NCBI GenBank assembly: GCA_964035545.1
Contig: OZ037765.1
Location: 28,942,004-29,006,003, forward strand
Length of the DNA: 64,000 bases
Source of the DNA: Bugula neritina
Lineage: Eukaryota; Bryozoa; Gymnolaemata; Cheilostomatida; Bugulidae
Direction of reading: 5' to 3'
This document shows, one piece after another, positions 24,501 to 39,138 of the stretch. Position numbers and translations under genes: made by a program. Every line of letters starts with the position of its first letter. The first letter of the stretch is position 1. Below the pieces are notes generated by a model. That model was not told the DNA's origin, ran no database searches, and saw only the letters and a program-made list of their open reading frames with translations.

Positions 24501-27500
24501 ATATGGCATCTTGCAGACATTCCCTTTCACTTCTGAAACCAAGAGAATGGGCATTATAGTTAAGGTAATTTTGAACAGTTCCATTTACACTTCTAAAAAT
24601 TATTTATTGTGCAATTATGTGTGTCTATTTATTTATTCTGCTTAGGTCAGCTTTAATGTAGAATAATATTTATTTGATGTGTCAAAAATGTTAACCAGTG
24701 CAGAAAAATAAAACAATAGCTGTTATAAGTTATATCTTTTTGCCTAGCCTTATATATTTATCGTTTATAGTTTTACTCTTTGATGTTAACATTTTTGGCA
24801 CATCAAAGAAATACCAGACCTATATACATATAGCTAAAACATGTGTAAGGGTACAGTAAACATATGCTTGTGTAAATATTATGTCGTAGTTATTGATTGA
24901 GGAAATGTATCCGACATTGTTACAGGACAGCAATGGCGTCATAACTTTCTACATGAAAGGTGCTGATGTGGTCATGAGCTCCATTGTTCAGTATAATGAC
25001 TGGCTGGATGAAGAGGTACTAAACTACTTGTACAGCTATCTTGTACAACTGTGACAGTTTTGGCGTTGCTGTATTTCTCATGTTGAACTAAGGCTAATTT
25101 GCAGTGAACTTTATACTGTCTTCTGGTTTGGAACATTAGAATAGAACACTTTCGGAATAGTTTTTATGTCTACTTTGGTTTTCGCGTTGTATAACATAAG
25201 ACGAATCTCTCATATTGTATAAAATCTAGAATACTAAATAAAAGGTTAATGACTTTTAAAGTAAATAGTATTTGCTTCAAAAACTTGAAAAAAGTTTCTT
25301 TAATCAAAGTTTTTTTTTCTTCAAACTTCGTAAAAGTATTTCCAGTTGTGAGTGTGTGGATGATGTTACTGCATTTACCTTGTTAGACTGACAACATGGC
25401 ACGGGAAGGGTTGAGGACTCTAGTTGTGGCTAAGAAACAGCTCACTGAAGACCAATACAGAGATTTTGAGGTGAATAGCTCAACCAGAATTAAAATTCTT
25501 GTTTTTTGATACTCGAAAGTAAATTTATGGTGCATTATGTAGATTATGCTATGCTATGGCTGGTCAAATTTTGTTGGACTTGATGTTATTTTATGCTTAT
25601 TGATGGCAAATGTTTTCGAAAATTTCATTGCGCATTTGTGCTTAACCAAAAGGCAAATAATGCTGCGAAAAACTTTTGTGTCATGAATAGGTTGTACACT
25701 ATTGGTGTTGAGATTTACATAATTTGCTGACACGGAATCATTTTATGTTGTATTTGAGTTTTTTTTTGTTTCTCTCAAGTTGACATGATTTTAATAACAT
25801 TAAAATGATTACAACCATAAATATCTTTACATTCTATTCTGTATTTCACAGCAGCAATAGCATAGATGTCATATTTGCCAATAAAACATAGGGATTATGT
25901 GTTGAATATTATAAGGCAGCATATTATACATGGTTACTTGGCGTATGAAGCTGTGGAGTTGTTCTCTCTAGGCTAGGTACAGCCAGGCTAAGCTCAGCAC
26001 GGAGGACAGGTCTACTAAGATACGAGCTGTTGTTGAGAGCCTGGAGAGAGACCTTGAACTTCTCTGTCTCACGGGAGTGGAGGATAAGCTGCAGGAGAAT
26101 GTGCGGCCGACACTAGAACTCCTCAGAAATGCTGGTATTAAGGTACTTTCACATGACGCCCCTCACTAAATATGGCGAATTTATTAGAAATTAATCTATT
26201 TTCTTTCTTTCTTTGTACTGATGCTATGGTGTCTTCTAGATTTGGATGCTGACGGGTGATAAGTTGGAAACTGCCATATGTATCGGGAAAAGTTCGAAAC
26301 TAGTCGCTAAGACGCAAGAAGTGTTTGTGTTTAAACAAGTCTATTCTCGTGTGGATGTGCATGCAGAGCTCAATGCTTTCAGAAGGAAGAATGACTCAGC
26401 GCTTGTCATACGTGGTGATACATTAGAGGTCAGTGTAGATGCTAGAAATCATTGTACAGGGCTGTCCACACTTCAGCATTTTTGCTAGGGAAAGTTTTTC
26501 ATTTTGTTGTGTGCTAAATTTGTTTGCAAATTTTATACAAAGGAAATTTTTCATTGCACTCATTAATTTTTTTGACAGTAAATCTTGTGGTCAAATATAC
26601 TTGTTTAAAAATTGCCTGTTTAGCTTGGTGTTGCTGAATTGATGAGAATATGCTTGTATTAATACTGAAAAGGCAATTGTGGACAAGCCTTCAGCTGGAA
26701 AACTCTCTGTACTTAAAAACCTATTACAGGTTTTGCTTGTCAAAATGATATGTATATGCACAAACATTCGTATAAATCTAATGCTAACTGTAAATGTTTA
26801 TTTTCAAAAAGAAAATGGTAGAATTGTAACTGTCATTATTATCAATACTGGTGACTGACTTTATATATAAAAAATATTTTTTGACACTTTAAGGGTATTT
26901 TTTAAAATAAATCCTGTAGGGTAAAGGCAAAACGCTTTTGTTACCTTCTACTGCACTATTACCTTGTCACCTCATCATGTAATACCTAATGAAGAGTTAA
27001 TCTATTGGGTAGGTGTGTCTAAGTTTCTATGAAGATGAGTTTGTGGAGTTGGCCTGCCACAGTCCCACTGTCATTGTGTGCCGATGCTCTCCCACTCAGA
27101 AAGCTGACATTGTTCATTTAATCAAGAAACATACCAAAAAGAAAATCTGTGCTATTGGTAAGGGGATGCTTCATTTCTGTTTGTGTGTTTTATCAAGAAA
27201 AGTTCAATATTTGTCAATTTAAACTACAGGGTATTGCTTATGAATCATTCTATAGGCAGCTCGGAGTTTGGGGTGACTGAGTGTAATAGTTTAGGATTGT
27301 CGAGTTTGGCGTTTCAAAATCCTACTTAAACCCCAACTCCAATCTCGAAAACCATAAACTACTGCATTCCTCCACCTCCAACTGGAGCTGCTTCTAGAAC
27401 CATTCATTGCTTATACCCAATCAATTTCAATACAGTTATCGACAACTAAAGTGCCTTTGTGATGGAAGTTTTTAGCTGTTCCCATGTCACCATGCTGTTT

Positions 27501-29944
27501 GAGTTTTGAGTTATTCACACCTTTACTGATTTTATTGCCTTATTCAAACCTTGTATATGTGTATCTTTTCTATGTCATCTGGACTGTGTTTAGGTGACGG
27601 TGGCAATGATGTCTCCATGATACAAGCAGCAGACACCGGAGTTGGAATTGTGGGTAAAGAAGGAAAACAAGCATCTCTAGCAGCAGACTTCTCTATCAAC
27701 CAGTTTAGTTATATTGGTAAACTTGTGATAGTTCACGGCAGGAACAGGTAAATTCACTTTTAAGGCTGACCTTCTTGTTATATTTTACTAGTTTAATCTT
27801 GTTCGACCTTTAAGTTTTATATTTAATATTTGTGTTTAGCTGTGATTTAAAGACTTCTGAGATGATTAACTTATAACTATAAACTACATACCTTCAACTT
27901 TTATACCTGCTACTCCTGTCCCACTTAGTTGATAGTCAGCCAAGTAGTTGGTGCATGTGTATGTTTTTAATATTTCTGTAGAAGCACTGAATAACTTTCC
28001 TAAGTATAGCTATCTTTACAGAGTGGTTTAGACTATGAGCTTACAACATTTAGTGCAGCGTATAGTTAGACTCAGTTGAGTTTGTACTGAGTAACTCATG
28101 TTGTGTTGATTTGTCTAGTTACAAGAGGTCTGCAGCCTTGAGTCAGTTTGTCATGCACAGAGGCCTGATTATTACTACTATGCAAGCTGTTTTCTGCTCA
28201 ATCTTTTATCTGGCATCAGTTGAACTCTTCCCTGGGTTTCTCATGATAGGGTGAGTATGATGTACACTATGTGTAATATGAACACTTATACACACTTATC
28301 ATCTTACAAATGAATACACATGCAGTCATAGATAACATCTAACCGATGTGTATAGTTGGCTTGTTGTTGCTGTCACAGTTGAAGCTGCTGTTTGTGTTGA
28401 GCCATGGACAGTTGTATTACACATCAACGGCATCTCAAGTTTTACAGTAAAATATTATTAGTACATTCAGTGTTACTAAAGCTAGAATAAGTTTTTAAAT
28501 ATAGAAATCTACCACAAAATGCTACTACATTGTTTCTATCAGCACAGTAGTCTTTGTGTCTTGGAGAAATATACCCTTCATTTATTGTCACACAGGTATG
28601 GTACTGTGTTTACAATGTTTCCCGTCTTTTCTTTGGTGCTCGATAAAGACGTTACGTCTACAGTGGCTCTCACATACCCAGAGCTTTATAAAGAACTAAC
28701 CAAGGTAATAGCATCATGGCATGATATAATTTGAAATATGCATTCTTGTTGACAGGGTTAGACAACTCTTACATATTTCATTTGTTATATAGGGGAGATC
28801 TCTTAGTTTAAAGACCTTCTTCATATGGGTTCTCATTTCATTATACCAAGGTAATGCGTAATACTTTTAATTTTCTCATCCTGCAAGCTAATGCTAACTG
28901 CAGTTTATTGGAAGCTGTATGAAATTTAAATGAGAATCAATGTGCTCTGACCCTTTTTCAGCATAATCTAAAATCCTTATGGGCATGTGTTCTAATTGCT
29001 TTTATTTTTATTTTATGGGTTACTATTCTAGTAACTGCAGAAGAGCATGCTTTAGCAGCCTAAGTTGTTATCTAATACCTGAATAGCAAAAAATATTCAC
29101 TATTTAAATGTTTAATGTGTTGAATTTAAAGTAAAAAAATGAGTTGAAGACTTGTTTATTATACATTTGCTAAGACTAAAATCTAATCCAGTAAGTTGAC
29201 AACATTATGGCAACCATGTAATGCCGACTTGTTGCTATACACGATAGCATTATCTCAATTACTATTATTCTCCTGGTGGTGTGGTTTCTAGGCGGCATTA
29301 TCATGTATGGAGCCCTGCTGCTGTTTGACCAGGATTTCATCCATATTGTGTCCATCACATTCACTGCTGTTTTACTCACTGAACTGTTGATGGTAGCTCT
29401 AACAATAAGAACGTGGCACTGGCTTATGATAATTGCCGAAATTATCTCCCTTGCTTCTTACATTGTTACCTTGGTGATATTCAAAGACTTCTTCGGTAAG
29501 TTTTCACTTAACATATTCACAGTTCGTTAGATTAATTTGAAGGACTCTTGAAAAGCTGAACTCATATCTTGTTATTTGGAATTCCTCAAGAAGAGCAGTG
29601 TTGTTATGCATAATTATTATTGAAAAATGAATGAAGTGAGAATTTACAGCTATGTGTACTTTTGGCGTGGTATAAGTTTGAGCCGAAGTGATAATTTTCT
29701 CTGCATGTATGCTCTTTTCAATCTCGAAAATCAACACTGAACTTTGTGAAGAGCTGCTGTAGCCAGTGCAATCTGTACAATTCATATAATGTTTTGTATT
29801 TTAGACCCCAAATTTCTACAGACTTGGAACTTTATTTGGAAAACAGTAGTTATAACGGGCATTAGCTGTATCCCCCTATACATTATCAAGTTTCTACAAA
29901 GAAAATTTTCTCCTGCTACACATGCCAAACTAGTCGGCTTATGA
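18534..29944 (+). CDS. ATP9A: P4-type phospholipid-transporting ATPase, ATP9/Neo1 class
   Basis: 24 exons: 18534-18607, 19506-19667, 20165-20330, 20455-20568, 20985-21152, 21378-21524, 21785-21865, 22018-22167, 22426-22515, 22838-23018, 23214-23326, 23870-24067, 24400-24564, 24926-25015, 25387-25470, 25972-26142, 26240-26428, 27013-27157, 27594-27747, 28119-28250, 28596-28704, 28793-28850, 29292-29495, 29805-29944. They sum to exactly 1,094 codons plus stop (human ATP9A has 1,047). Motifs in order: DGET (about 256), [10 protein letters not shown] (about 405-414), phosphorylation site DKTGTLTQN (Asp about 453), [33 protein letters not shown] (about 830), then C-terminal membrane segments. ATP9 proteins work in endosomes/Golgi, apparently without the CDC50 subunit. 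The match runs the whole length; the piece between the DEV and ALCHNVTP segments is shorter than in vertebrates. The first exon is the least certain but keeps phase. Single copy here, so A versus B cannot be decided. Confidence 0.95.
21548..21743. repeat. 28-nt minisatellite, 7 copies, in ATP9 intron 6
   Basis: Seven tandem copies of a 28-nt unit (ttcactgtcaccttgggg + cacctgcatg) with a few substitutions. It begins 24 nt after the exon 6 donor (GTGAAC). The + strand is free of stops in the exon frame up to 21764, so a retained intron would be translated through the array. Confidence 0.95.
22219..22242. repeat. (TA)n microsatellite in ATP9 intron 8
   Basis: About eleven TA steps between exons 8 and 9. 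No effect on the splice sites is apparent. Confidence 0.9.
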
Positions 29945-30402
29945 TCAGCGAATCATAGACTATATTTTTGAAATCTCTGCAATTAATATATTTATTGACT
30001 ACAAATGTGCATCTATTCCATATTTCCAAGTTCCAGAGCTATTCTTGCACTTGCCAGACATACTGTGGTGTATTTGTTTCTAACATTATGGCTAGGTTTA
30101 CATTAGCATTACATTTAGTTATCAACGTACCAGTAATCCTTGAAAATAGTGCTGCTAATCACATTTTGTAACTAATGATTGTTTTGTCTACTAACTTTAT
30201 TGGCTTAAACTAAAATATTAATAAGTATGATGGATATGTTTAATAATAACTGGTTATTTAAATATGATATTATCATGAAAATAAAATGGTAAGTATTAGA
30301 CATATAAAACATGAACTAATTCATTTTAAAGTTATTTGTACTTTTTTGTATGGAATCCTTTTGATTTAAAAAAAAATTTCTGATAATTTACAAGTGAATG
30401 GA
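29945..30402. other. Tail-to-tail 3' flanks of ATP9 and APH1
   Basis: These 458 bases separate the stop codons of the two convergent genes and must hold both 3' UTRs. No further gene is seen. Confidence 0.6.
30280..30285 (+). terminator. Candidate ATP9 polyadenylation signal
   Basis: An AATAAA 336 nt after the ATP9 stop. If used, the ATP9 transcript would end close to the APH1 stop on the other strand. Confidence 0.4.
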
Positions 30403-32748
30403 TTAATCTTGTGCAGCATGAGCTCTGTTACTCTGAGGAGGGTGCACAAAGTGCTTGAGGGATCTGCCAGAACCTCCAGCTATATTATACGCCCATAAAG
30501 CCATTGCCACCAGGCTAATAAACAACAGAGTAATACTCCCTGCATAGTTGGGCTTTTTATCATCATAGCTGTAGTTTAGTATGGTCTACAATAAAATATT
30601 CCAAGATGAAAGGGTACTTTTATTATAATTCATAATTTAATTATTAATCAGTAGAAAATTGAAACATGAACACAACCAACAGTACAGCCAACTTTGATCA
30701 CTATATATTAAATTGCAAGCTTTTTCATTCAAATGCATTAATTTTTTAAAGTATAGCGATATTTACCAGCCCAGATACGAGCAGGTGGGATACGATAACT
30801 CCAATAACACCAGTGACATTTCGCCACAAAACATCAGAGTCCAAAGAGCCCATGAACACAATTCCCCAACACACGTGCAACAAGATGAAAGCTAGGGCCA
30901 TAAATGCTGCAATGAGAAAATATTGTTTGATAGACACAATTGAAAATATATTAATATTTGCAGATAAACCTATAGATGTTCAAAGTTTTGTATCCAACAT
31001 GTATACACTTGTGCCTAAATGTGTTTCAGATTGCCACACTTCCGTCATGTTTAATGCATGTAAAGGGTTACTCTGTGTAGTAACAATATTTACATGACTG
31101 TTACAACAACAAAACTGATAAAACAACTAAAATAATCCTATCTACAAAGTCACAGCCCATACTTGTAATGTTTAGACTTTAGAAGCTCATGAGTTCAACT
31201 AGAAAAATCTCAGAGTATCGTAATTTCACTACACATTGAAAATTTATAGGTATGAGCAGACAATTTCAAACAGATCAGTTGCTCTTGCCAACAACTTGAA
31301 TAATAACTACAATACGTATTCTAACAGGAGAGGGAAACAGGTATATTTGCTGACCTTGACACACAGGAGAGGCTGGTAAAACAGCGAGCAAAGGTAGTAC
31401 TGTGAAGTAGGACTGAGTAGTTGATAGCAATTGCTACTTACATGAAATAATAAAGAAATACTGTGACTGTCCAGCAATACCGACAGTACCAGGGCCACTG
31501 AGGTCTCTGAAGATGTTCACAGTGGCAAACGCTCCACTCACCAAACCATAGCCCAGTCCGGCAGCTGAAGACACAAATTAGCTGACTATTTGCAACATAA
31601 ATCAAGTTACTACCTTACAGAACTTCCACCATAACAACACAGATTTTAGAATTCTCAACACGTGTCTGTTAGAAGTATGTAAATTGATAGTTTTTATGTC
31701 TTTAGAATAGAACTTTTTATCAAGGACAAAAGAAAAATAACCAACAGTCCGCATGAAATACCATAGTTACTTTCAACATTTGACAAAACATGGAAACAAA
31801 TTAATGAAAAAATACAGCAGCTGAAGTTGTGATAATTCTTTATAAATTCTTTTTCAAATCAATACTGTAGCTACTTTCAACATTTAACTATGGAAACAAA
31901 TAAATGAAAAAATACAGCAGATGAAGTTTTGACATTTGTAAAATATCTTCCAGTGTCGAAATATCAAAAATATTAGATTGAAAGTAGTTTGTAACTTGCA
32001 GCAAAAAAGGTGTTTGAACATTCTATAACTATATTTTTAGAGACACTCTTCTACACAAACATGTTCAATAATTATTCCATATAATCGGATTTACTCACAA
32101 TAATATATTGCCAACATGTTTAATGGCTTCCTCTCTTGCTTTCCCTGATTGTGCACAGCTTCCAGACCAAGTCTTGCCTTGCTGTAGAATCAAAAGCCGA
32201 AATTCAAATAATAATCAATCTAAACTGTCCTCTAACAGAAATCTTACAGTAAGCCTTAACTTTGCTATAATACCAGTATTAACTGGGAGAAATGTACATA
32301 ATAGAAAATATAATAGATGTAATAGCAAAACCATAAAACAAAAACTGTAAATACCAGAGAACATAGTAGAATAGGAATCTGAACAGTTCTTGAAACAGGA
32401 CGGAGACAACAACTCCCATCACAAATTTACCAACACCCATCTGTACAGGTATGAGCCATATTAAAGAGCTGAACAAGAGGCTTAGCAGCCAAAAGAAGGC
32501 ACTACAAAGAAAAACCAAAAGTTTAAAACATCAAGTTGACTAATACACATAATCATACTGTTTGATTAGGTTATTGTTTAGTTGCTGTGATATCTTTCTG
32601 TTATGAAATATACCAAACAAGACAGATGCACATACCTTGCCATTAACATTATTACATGAAGAGGCTTTCGGGCAACAGTGACAACAAACATGGAAGCTGG
32701 GGCTCCAAATGTCACTAAGAGACATCCAAGCATTTCAACCACCGTCAT
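30403..32748 (-). CDS. APH1: Gamma-secretase subunit APH-1
   Basis: Six exons: 32748-32636, 32501-32355, 32181-32099, 31564-31442, 30906-30767, 30585-30403. They join in frame to 262 residues (human APH1A has 265). APH-1 is the seven-pass scaffold that assembles with presenilin, nicastrin and PEN-2 for intramembrane cleavage of Notch, APP and other type I proteins. Matching landmarks in order are AFFWLLSLL (TM2), SVLFQELFRF (TM3), the GLGYGLVSG glycine motif of TM4 (GxxxGxxxG), the conserved His of LLHVCWG (TM5) and of VSHLLVSG (TM6), and LWAYNIAGGSGRSL in TM7. The assembly glycines and both functional histidines are present, so the protein should be active. The start is the only ATG in frame before the conserved TM1. 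Confidence 0.95.
31764..31932. repeat. Local tandem duplication in APH1 intron 3
   Basis: A segment of about 65 bases (around ACTTTCAACATTT...GGAAACAAA...AATACAGCAG) occurs at 31764-31831 and again at 31868-31932 with small differences. It is a simple direct duplication in non-coding sequence. Confidence 0.8.
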
Positions 32749-35700
32749 GATGGTAGCTATTGCTAAGAATGCTCTGGTTGAATATTTAAAACATGTAGAC
32801 TGTTTTAATTATTGAAACCTGAAACAAAAAATTCCATCAGTTGATATTGGTTATGACTTAACAAATCAAAATTGAATTAAAAGCTAAATTTTTTCAACAT
32901 ATCATTTAATTTTTTTTTATTGTTATTGATGTATTTTTATAGCTTTCTTTTGAAATTGCACAACTTTTACAAATATTTGAAAAATAAAAAGCTGTACTAT
33001 TTGTAGGTTATAAAATAAATTTACCAAAATTATAAAAACTAGTGTTTATCTGATAACTAAATACAGTTCAATAACAGCAATGCAAAAAATCATTATGGAA
33101 ACCTATGTTTTTTGACCAAGAGTTTACTAAAAAGGAAAAAAATAACAATATTTACTTATTTGGCTTTATTTCTCAACACATAATTATTTTTAGGCAAAAA
33201 GCAGATATATAAGCAGCTAAGATTTCATAAAATAGACGGAAATAAAGATATTCAGTTTGTGCTGAAAAGTAAAGTGATTCATATAATATTGAGTTCAATT
33301 AAAATGCCAACTAAAAGTAAAATACAAAAAATATAGAATTAAATCCGCTAAACATCATTTATTTAAAATTGACATGAGTGTATAGTGTTGAAGAAAATTA
33401 AATTTTTATTCTTGTTACCCAGAACTATGTGGCATGTATATGATAAAAATTCAAAGTGTAAGAATAGTTAGCTTGATGATGGTTATATTTATATAGTAAT
33501 AAACAGACTTGAGTAGAGATAAAATTACTAACTTCACTTGACGCTGGGCATTTAGTGATTTAGCAAATGATAATCATATTATTAGTCATAGTTTTATTGA
33601 CAGCTATATTTTTATAACTTCGAGTCACTGGTAGTGGTATTCATAATGATAATATCAATAATAAATTACTTACAGTTGATCTTTCAAATAATTTTTTTTA
33701 TTCCTAAATTAACATTAGGCTAAATTTATTACGTTTCGGGTTTCATTGAATTTTGTTGTTGTGACTGTGATTATCGACATTAACATAAAACTAAATTTTA
33801 TTGTCATACTTGAAGTTAATTAATCTAAATCTTATAGCTATAGTTGTTGTGATCAAGACGCACTCCTCCTCAAGGTCATGTTTCATGACTTATCAATTTG
33901 AGTCTTATCATAATTACATTCACTGTGCTACTTCTAACTTCTAGTTTGTCTTCAATGTTTACCTTAATTTCTAGTGTTAGAATAGCTTAGACTTACATTA
34001 TGATCAATTTTAAATCAAAGTGATTAATTTTAAATTAAAATTATGATCCTAATAAAAAATTACATTGTTATATTTAATAAATATAAATCTAAAATTAATA
34101 TAATTAAAATTTTACTCATTATAATTATCGTAATGAAAATCAGATTTAAAGTAATTAAATTTAATAATAATTTCAAATAATAAATTGAAACTACTCTGCG
34201 TCTGAGATCCAAGAACTAGAATTTCTATTTTTAACGCACTTGACCTTGTAACTGCACTAAAAGTAAAAGCAAAATTGCTGTAGGCCTAAGTGTAAAGACT
34301 AAAGTTAATATACAGTCCAACATTCATATTATTCTAATTATTTATTCAATTTTATATTCATATGGACTACGTTTCCTAGTTCTTAGTGCGAGTTTTCAGG
34401 ATGAGTTTGCCTTAAGCTTAAAAACATTTTTATTGATACTGCTACTAGTTCCGTATTCATTTTGCATTGTAATATGAAAATCAAAGTAAAATTGTATTTT
34501 ACTACAAGCCCAAGTACATATTGATATTGATATTAACATTAAAATTACACTTTTAGTGCATAGTATATACAATATCAAATGAGTAACCATTTATGAACCT
34601 GACTCTGAGACATTGTAAAATCTGATGAGTGCTGGTAACATCAACCTTAGATAATAGGTAAGTATTTATTCAATTGAAAAAAGTTTGAGCTTAGAGAAAT
34701 ATTCTAATGATGCATGTTTATGTTGTTTATTTTCATTAAAATTTTGCTGTTTGTTTCTATACTTATAATTTATGGCAAACGCTATTAAGGACAAAAACTA
34801 TCAAATTTTAATTATAAAATTATTACAGTAGGATAACTCTAGAGCTTTAAAACTGGTTTCGGAGAATTTTACCGGAACAACTGCTTTCAAGCGCAAGCGC
34901 ATCAAACCTATAGTGGGACTAAGAAGTCTATTATTTTGTTACACTTTGACATGGATTTGATAAGTCTGGTGGTCTTAATAATTTTAATTACAATGAAAAT
35001 ATATACGTATTCATATTAATTATACATGCTATAACTGATAATTTCAATTAATTTTTTTTCTTTTATTAAATTGTCAGCAATAAGAATATCCTTATGATTA
35101 TGAAAATGAATATGAATAATCATTATCAAAATGAATAAAATTAAATTAAAATAAAATTTATTATAATTATTAAATTTAAATAACAAAATATTGGATTAAA
35201 TATCAATTGCACTTAGAGTTTTTGTTACTGTCAGTTAGTTTTTAGTTGAACTTATGTTATTAAATGTGAATATTTATATTGTACTAAGACTTACAGTTAC
35301 AGTTACACTTGCTGTTGGTGTTATACTTATCACTTATCAGTTATTGTAATTCAAATTGTTACTGTAGTGTTAGTGTTACCCTTGAGGCTTGAAGTTATAG
35401 ACACACTGACAGTGACACTTAGTCTAATTTACTCTTAGTCTTTAGAGTTACTGTTAAAGTTAGTTTAAGATTGAGTTTCACTGCACTGGAAAGTTGCTAT
35501 AAACTTAAGTATACTGATACTCATACTATGTAGTGTGTAGTCCAACTCTATGAGCAAAGTGAATAGTCATTTTGATTATGATTATCCTAGCTCCTAGGCC
35601 TTATGATTGGGAATTTTTAGATTAAAGGTTGAACTCTTATCTTTACTTTTGACTTTTAGTTTTAGTGATACTTTTTCATTTTAGCTTAGTATTATTGTTA

Positions 35701-38700
35701 TTATAATGATTATCATTATGATGAGCCATAACATTAGTATAACGGTTAGGATGGACCTAAGAGTATGATTATGAATAGTTATAGTAACAATAACAGTAAC
35801 TGGAATAAATAACAGCTACGTTTTCACTTTTTAGTTGGAGTTCCTTTGAGTTTATTACATGTCGTTTTAAATTAAATTTTATGATCATACTTTTACAATT
35901 GCAGTAATGATGATTATGGATGAATGACAATCTTTCAATTTGAATTTTATATAAGTAACAACTACTGTTACTACTTCTACTATAAGTCTATACTCTACTA
36001 ATAGTACTCTATTTCTAGTACTACTGCCTGTAGTACATCTGGTACTATTACCATTATTTCGAATGTTCTTCATATTTTTATCTGAAAATTGGCCTTTGTG
36101 TTAGGTTTGAAGTTGAAAAAACACTATTTTCTTTTATTTTTACATTTTATTTTTATTCTTACTGAAAGTGAGTAGTTTTATTTACAGAAATAAACACTTG
36201 CCAGGTATTAAACAAAGAGCAGGTGCTGTGTTCTGAACTTTAACATGTGGATATGCTACATGTGTGAGTGTAGTAGTAAATGTGACGGCTTTTTGCTACT
36301 AATACTCTGCTAGTAGTTGTCAGGAGGTTACCTATGGAACTAGGTCTTGACTCTAGAACTAGTACTATGGGTGTGAGTGGGACTATCAGTCCAAATACAT
36401 GAATATATGTTCCTGTTCTTCTGTTAATAATTGCAGAGTAGAGTCATACCACATACACCCAACTTGCATCTGCTTTAATCACTTTCATTCTGATTATCAA
36501 CCCAGTACGAGTTACATTATAGCTATGTCTGTGTAAGTATTAGTGTGGATATTTCACAGCTTATAGTTTTGTTTTTTATGTTGTAGAATGTATTTTTGCA
36601 AACACTAAAACTAGTAAGTCTTGCTCAAAACTTAATATGTTATTTGAGATACGTTAAGTTGGTCATTTTTAGTGAACATGAAAAGTATTTATAACAGTTT
36701 TGAAAGCCTGAAACCACTGTAATTATTTCAATTTGCATTCTTAATTGTTGACTAGAATATACACGTTCAAAATAGAAGTTATAGTGACAGTTATAAATTT
36801 AAGTTCATATATTCTTTTCAATTATAATCACAGTCAATTCAAGTCTCAGTTTAATGGTTAGAATTGACTCGCTAATAATTTCGGATGTTAGGGCGCACAT
36901 TGCCACGTAGTCATTTGACGCTGGTAATATTAGCGAAGGGTCAACTTTATGCCTTGCTGTTTAAATTTATTGTTCAGTGCTTTGGAAAAGCAATGCTAAT
37001 CTAAGATTCTGAGTTGCTAATTGATTATGGTCATATCATGTGTGGTTTGAATTTCCACAAACTTATGTATGTGTGTTGCATTGCTCACTTGAATCTTGGT
37101 GAAAACTGGTGCAAGTGGCCATAATATATTGAATCGGTGAAATTTAAGTTTCTTGGAAAAAAATCTAAATAATTTATGAAAAACGGTGTTGAACATTTAA
37201 ATTTTAATGTCCTACGGTGAAGCAATACCGTCACAGCAGCTTTTTTTGGTAAGGATTTTGACTTACTAGAACAACTGTCTAGACTGTCCAGTCCTTTACT
37301 TGTCCAAATGTATGGTTTATGGTCTTTATATCCACTATATATGGCTATCTACTGCAGCTGTTGCCTATTTAAATACTAGCTGGTGTTGTAGAAATGGGCA
37401 TCTGGCTGGAAATTTACCATTTGTATTATAAGTGCGTTCAAGGCCCAACTGATGGTATAGTAAGTTGAAGTGAGTAGTTGTGGCTTGTTTACGTGGCAGC
37501 CTTCTTGAAGTTGAGTGAGTCAGTTTTAGTTATTAAGTTACTGCTCACAGATTCCAAGACTCAAGTGAACAACTAATTGTTTTACACAGTAATCACTGTT
37601 TTTGACCTTCAATAGAATGACACTGTTGTGGTTTGTTCTTTTGTGTGGAAGACTGAATAGCTATGAAGAAAGACAAAGGTTGAATCTATCTCCCCACTAT
37701 CCTATTTTATCTATGTGCCCATCTACATATCTTCTGTAACATCTAGTCAGATTTCTACTCTTCTGAGGGCAGTTCTCTGTTTGATGACTCATCGTCTAGT
37801 AAAGTGCTACCCCATCAATTATTTGTGAACTTGATTTTTCATTTATAGCTCTTTTGCTGCAAGAATATTAACTTAAGAAGTAAACATAAGTTCAGAAAAC
37901 AGAAACTTCATGTTAATTAAATGCTGAAACTAAAGTGTATAGGGAAGATAATTTCTGAACTCGCCCAAGTAAAACACACTGTAGGAAGCTTTCTCAAGAC
38001 ATGGGCAAATTAGAGCAAAAAAGTTAGGAGAAAACAAAGAAAGCAAATACTTTTGTTTGATTTTGATTAATTTTGACAGTTTAATTGCTGCAGCACTACA
38101 CAACAAAGCAAATCTGGGTTTTTTTGTTTGAGTTTTAGTCCATTGGAATGAGTAATAATATATTAGTGGTGCCCCCCAAATGGAGCCAGTCTAGCCTGTC
38201 AGTTATGTAACATTATTCAGTCCAACAGACATGCTGGCTCTTCGAGCCATCATGTTGATTTTGCTGCAAAACATATCAAAACATCTCAATTTCGTTAGAA
38301 AAAGTTTCATTATTGTTTTTTTTGCCAGCCTTCAAAGTTATTAACTCTCAGCTGAATGTTGCGCTTGTTTTGATCCTACAAATTTGCTAAGCTATCATTT
38401 TTGGGAAGATTATACTGGCACTACTTCAAGTATGTCCTAGTTTGGCTAGGCTAGTAGTATTAGAAGCTCACCAATTATAAGATAATTTCAAGTTTTGACT
38501 TCTAACCTTGTAGTTAACACTGTTGGTCTACTTTGGAGTGGTTTTGCTAATGACTATTGCAAGCATTCTTTACTAGGAGTGGCGATAACTTTCGCTACAA
38601 ATGTTTGACCTAATTAATTATTAGTGTGATTAACTTATTGATAATAATTTATCAGAAATGATTAGTTTTATTATTAGTTAGTCCACATCTTGCGAGTAAA

Positions 38701-39138
38701 GTGAGCTAAGCAGAAAGACTATTGTCAGTTACTGCATCTCTCACCACCACCTCTCACCCAGTGACTAAAGTAGCTTACAGACTCTGTCGTTGACCTCGTT
38801 GTGCACATCACCAAGTAGATAAACTGCGTGTAGCACATGTTGTATATTATGTCAGTTATATCTCAGCATTACTGTTCATGTAATCGTTATAATACTTGAT
38901 AATCTCAACCAGTTTGGGCTGTAGAATGTAACGTAAAACTTACTTACTGTATGAAAACAGCATAATTGAAGGTGGTGTAGTTACTATGCATTGGTTACAC
39001 TGGTATGAACTAGCAGGGAGTCTACAGGATTAGCTAGCCATCGTGATCACGTGGTGTTTCATTGCATCACTCCTTCTGAACATGAAGTTTCTTGTTTAGA
39101 TGCCAGCACAGTTGACAGATTGAGCTGCTGACTACTGC
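32749..39138. other. Large AT-rich gap between divergent APH1 and TAO kinase
   Basis: I find no supported coding exon in these 6.4 kb. Long parts (33.0-36.2 kb) are low-complexity A/T with repeated TTAT/TAAT/TTAC steps. The region must hold both promoters and very likely one or more 5' UTR exons of the kinase; a possible acceptor (CTTGTTTAG) ends at 39099, just before the coding start. Short open frames here are accidental. Confidence 0.5.
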
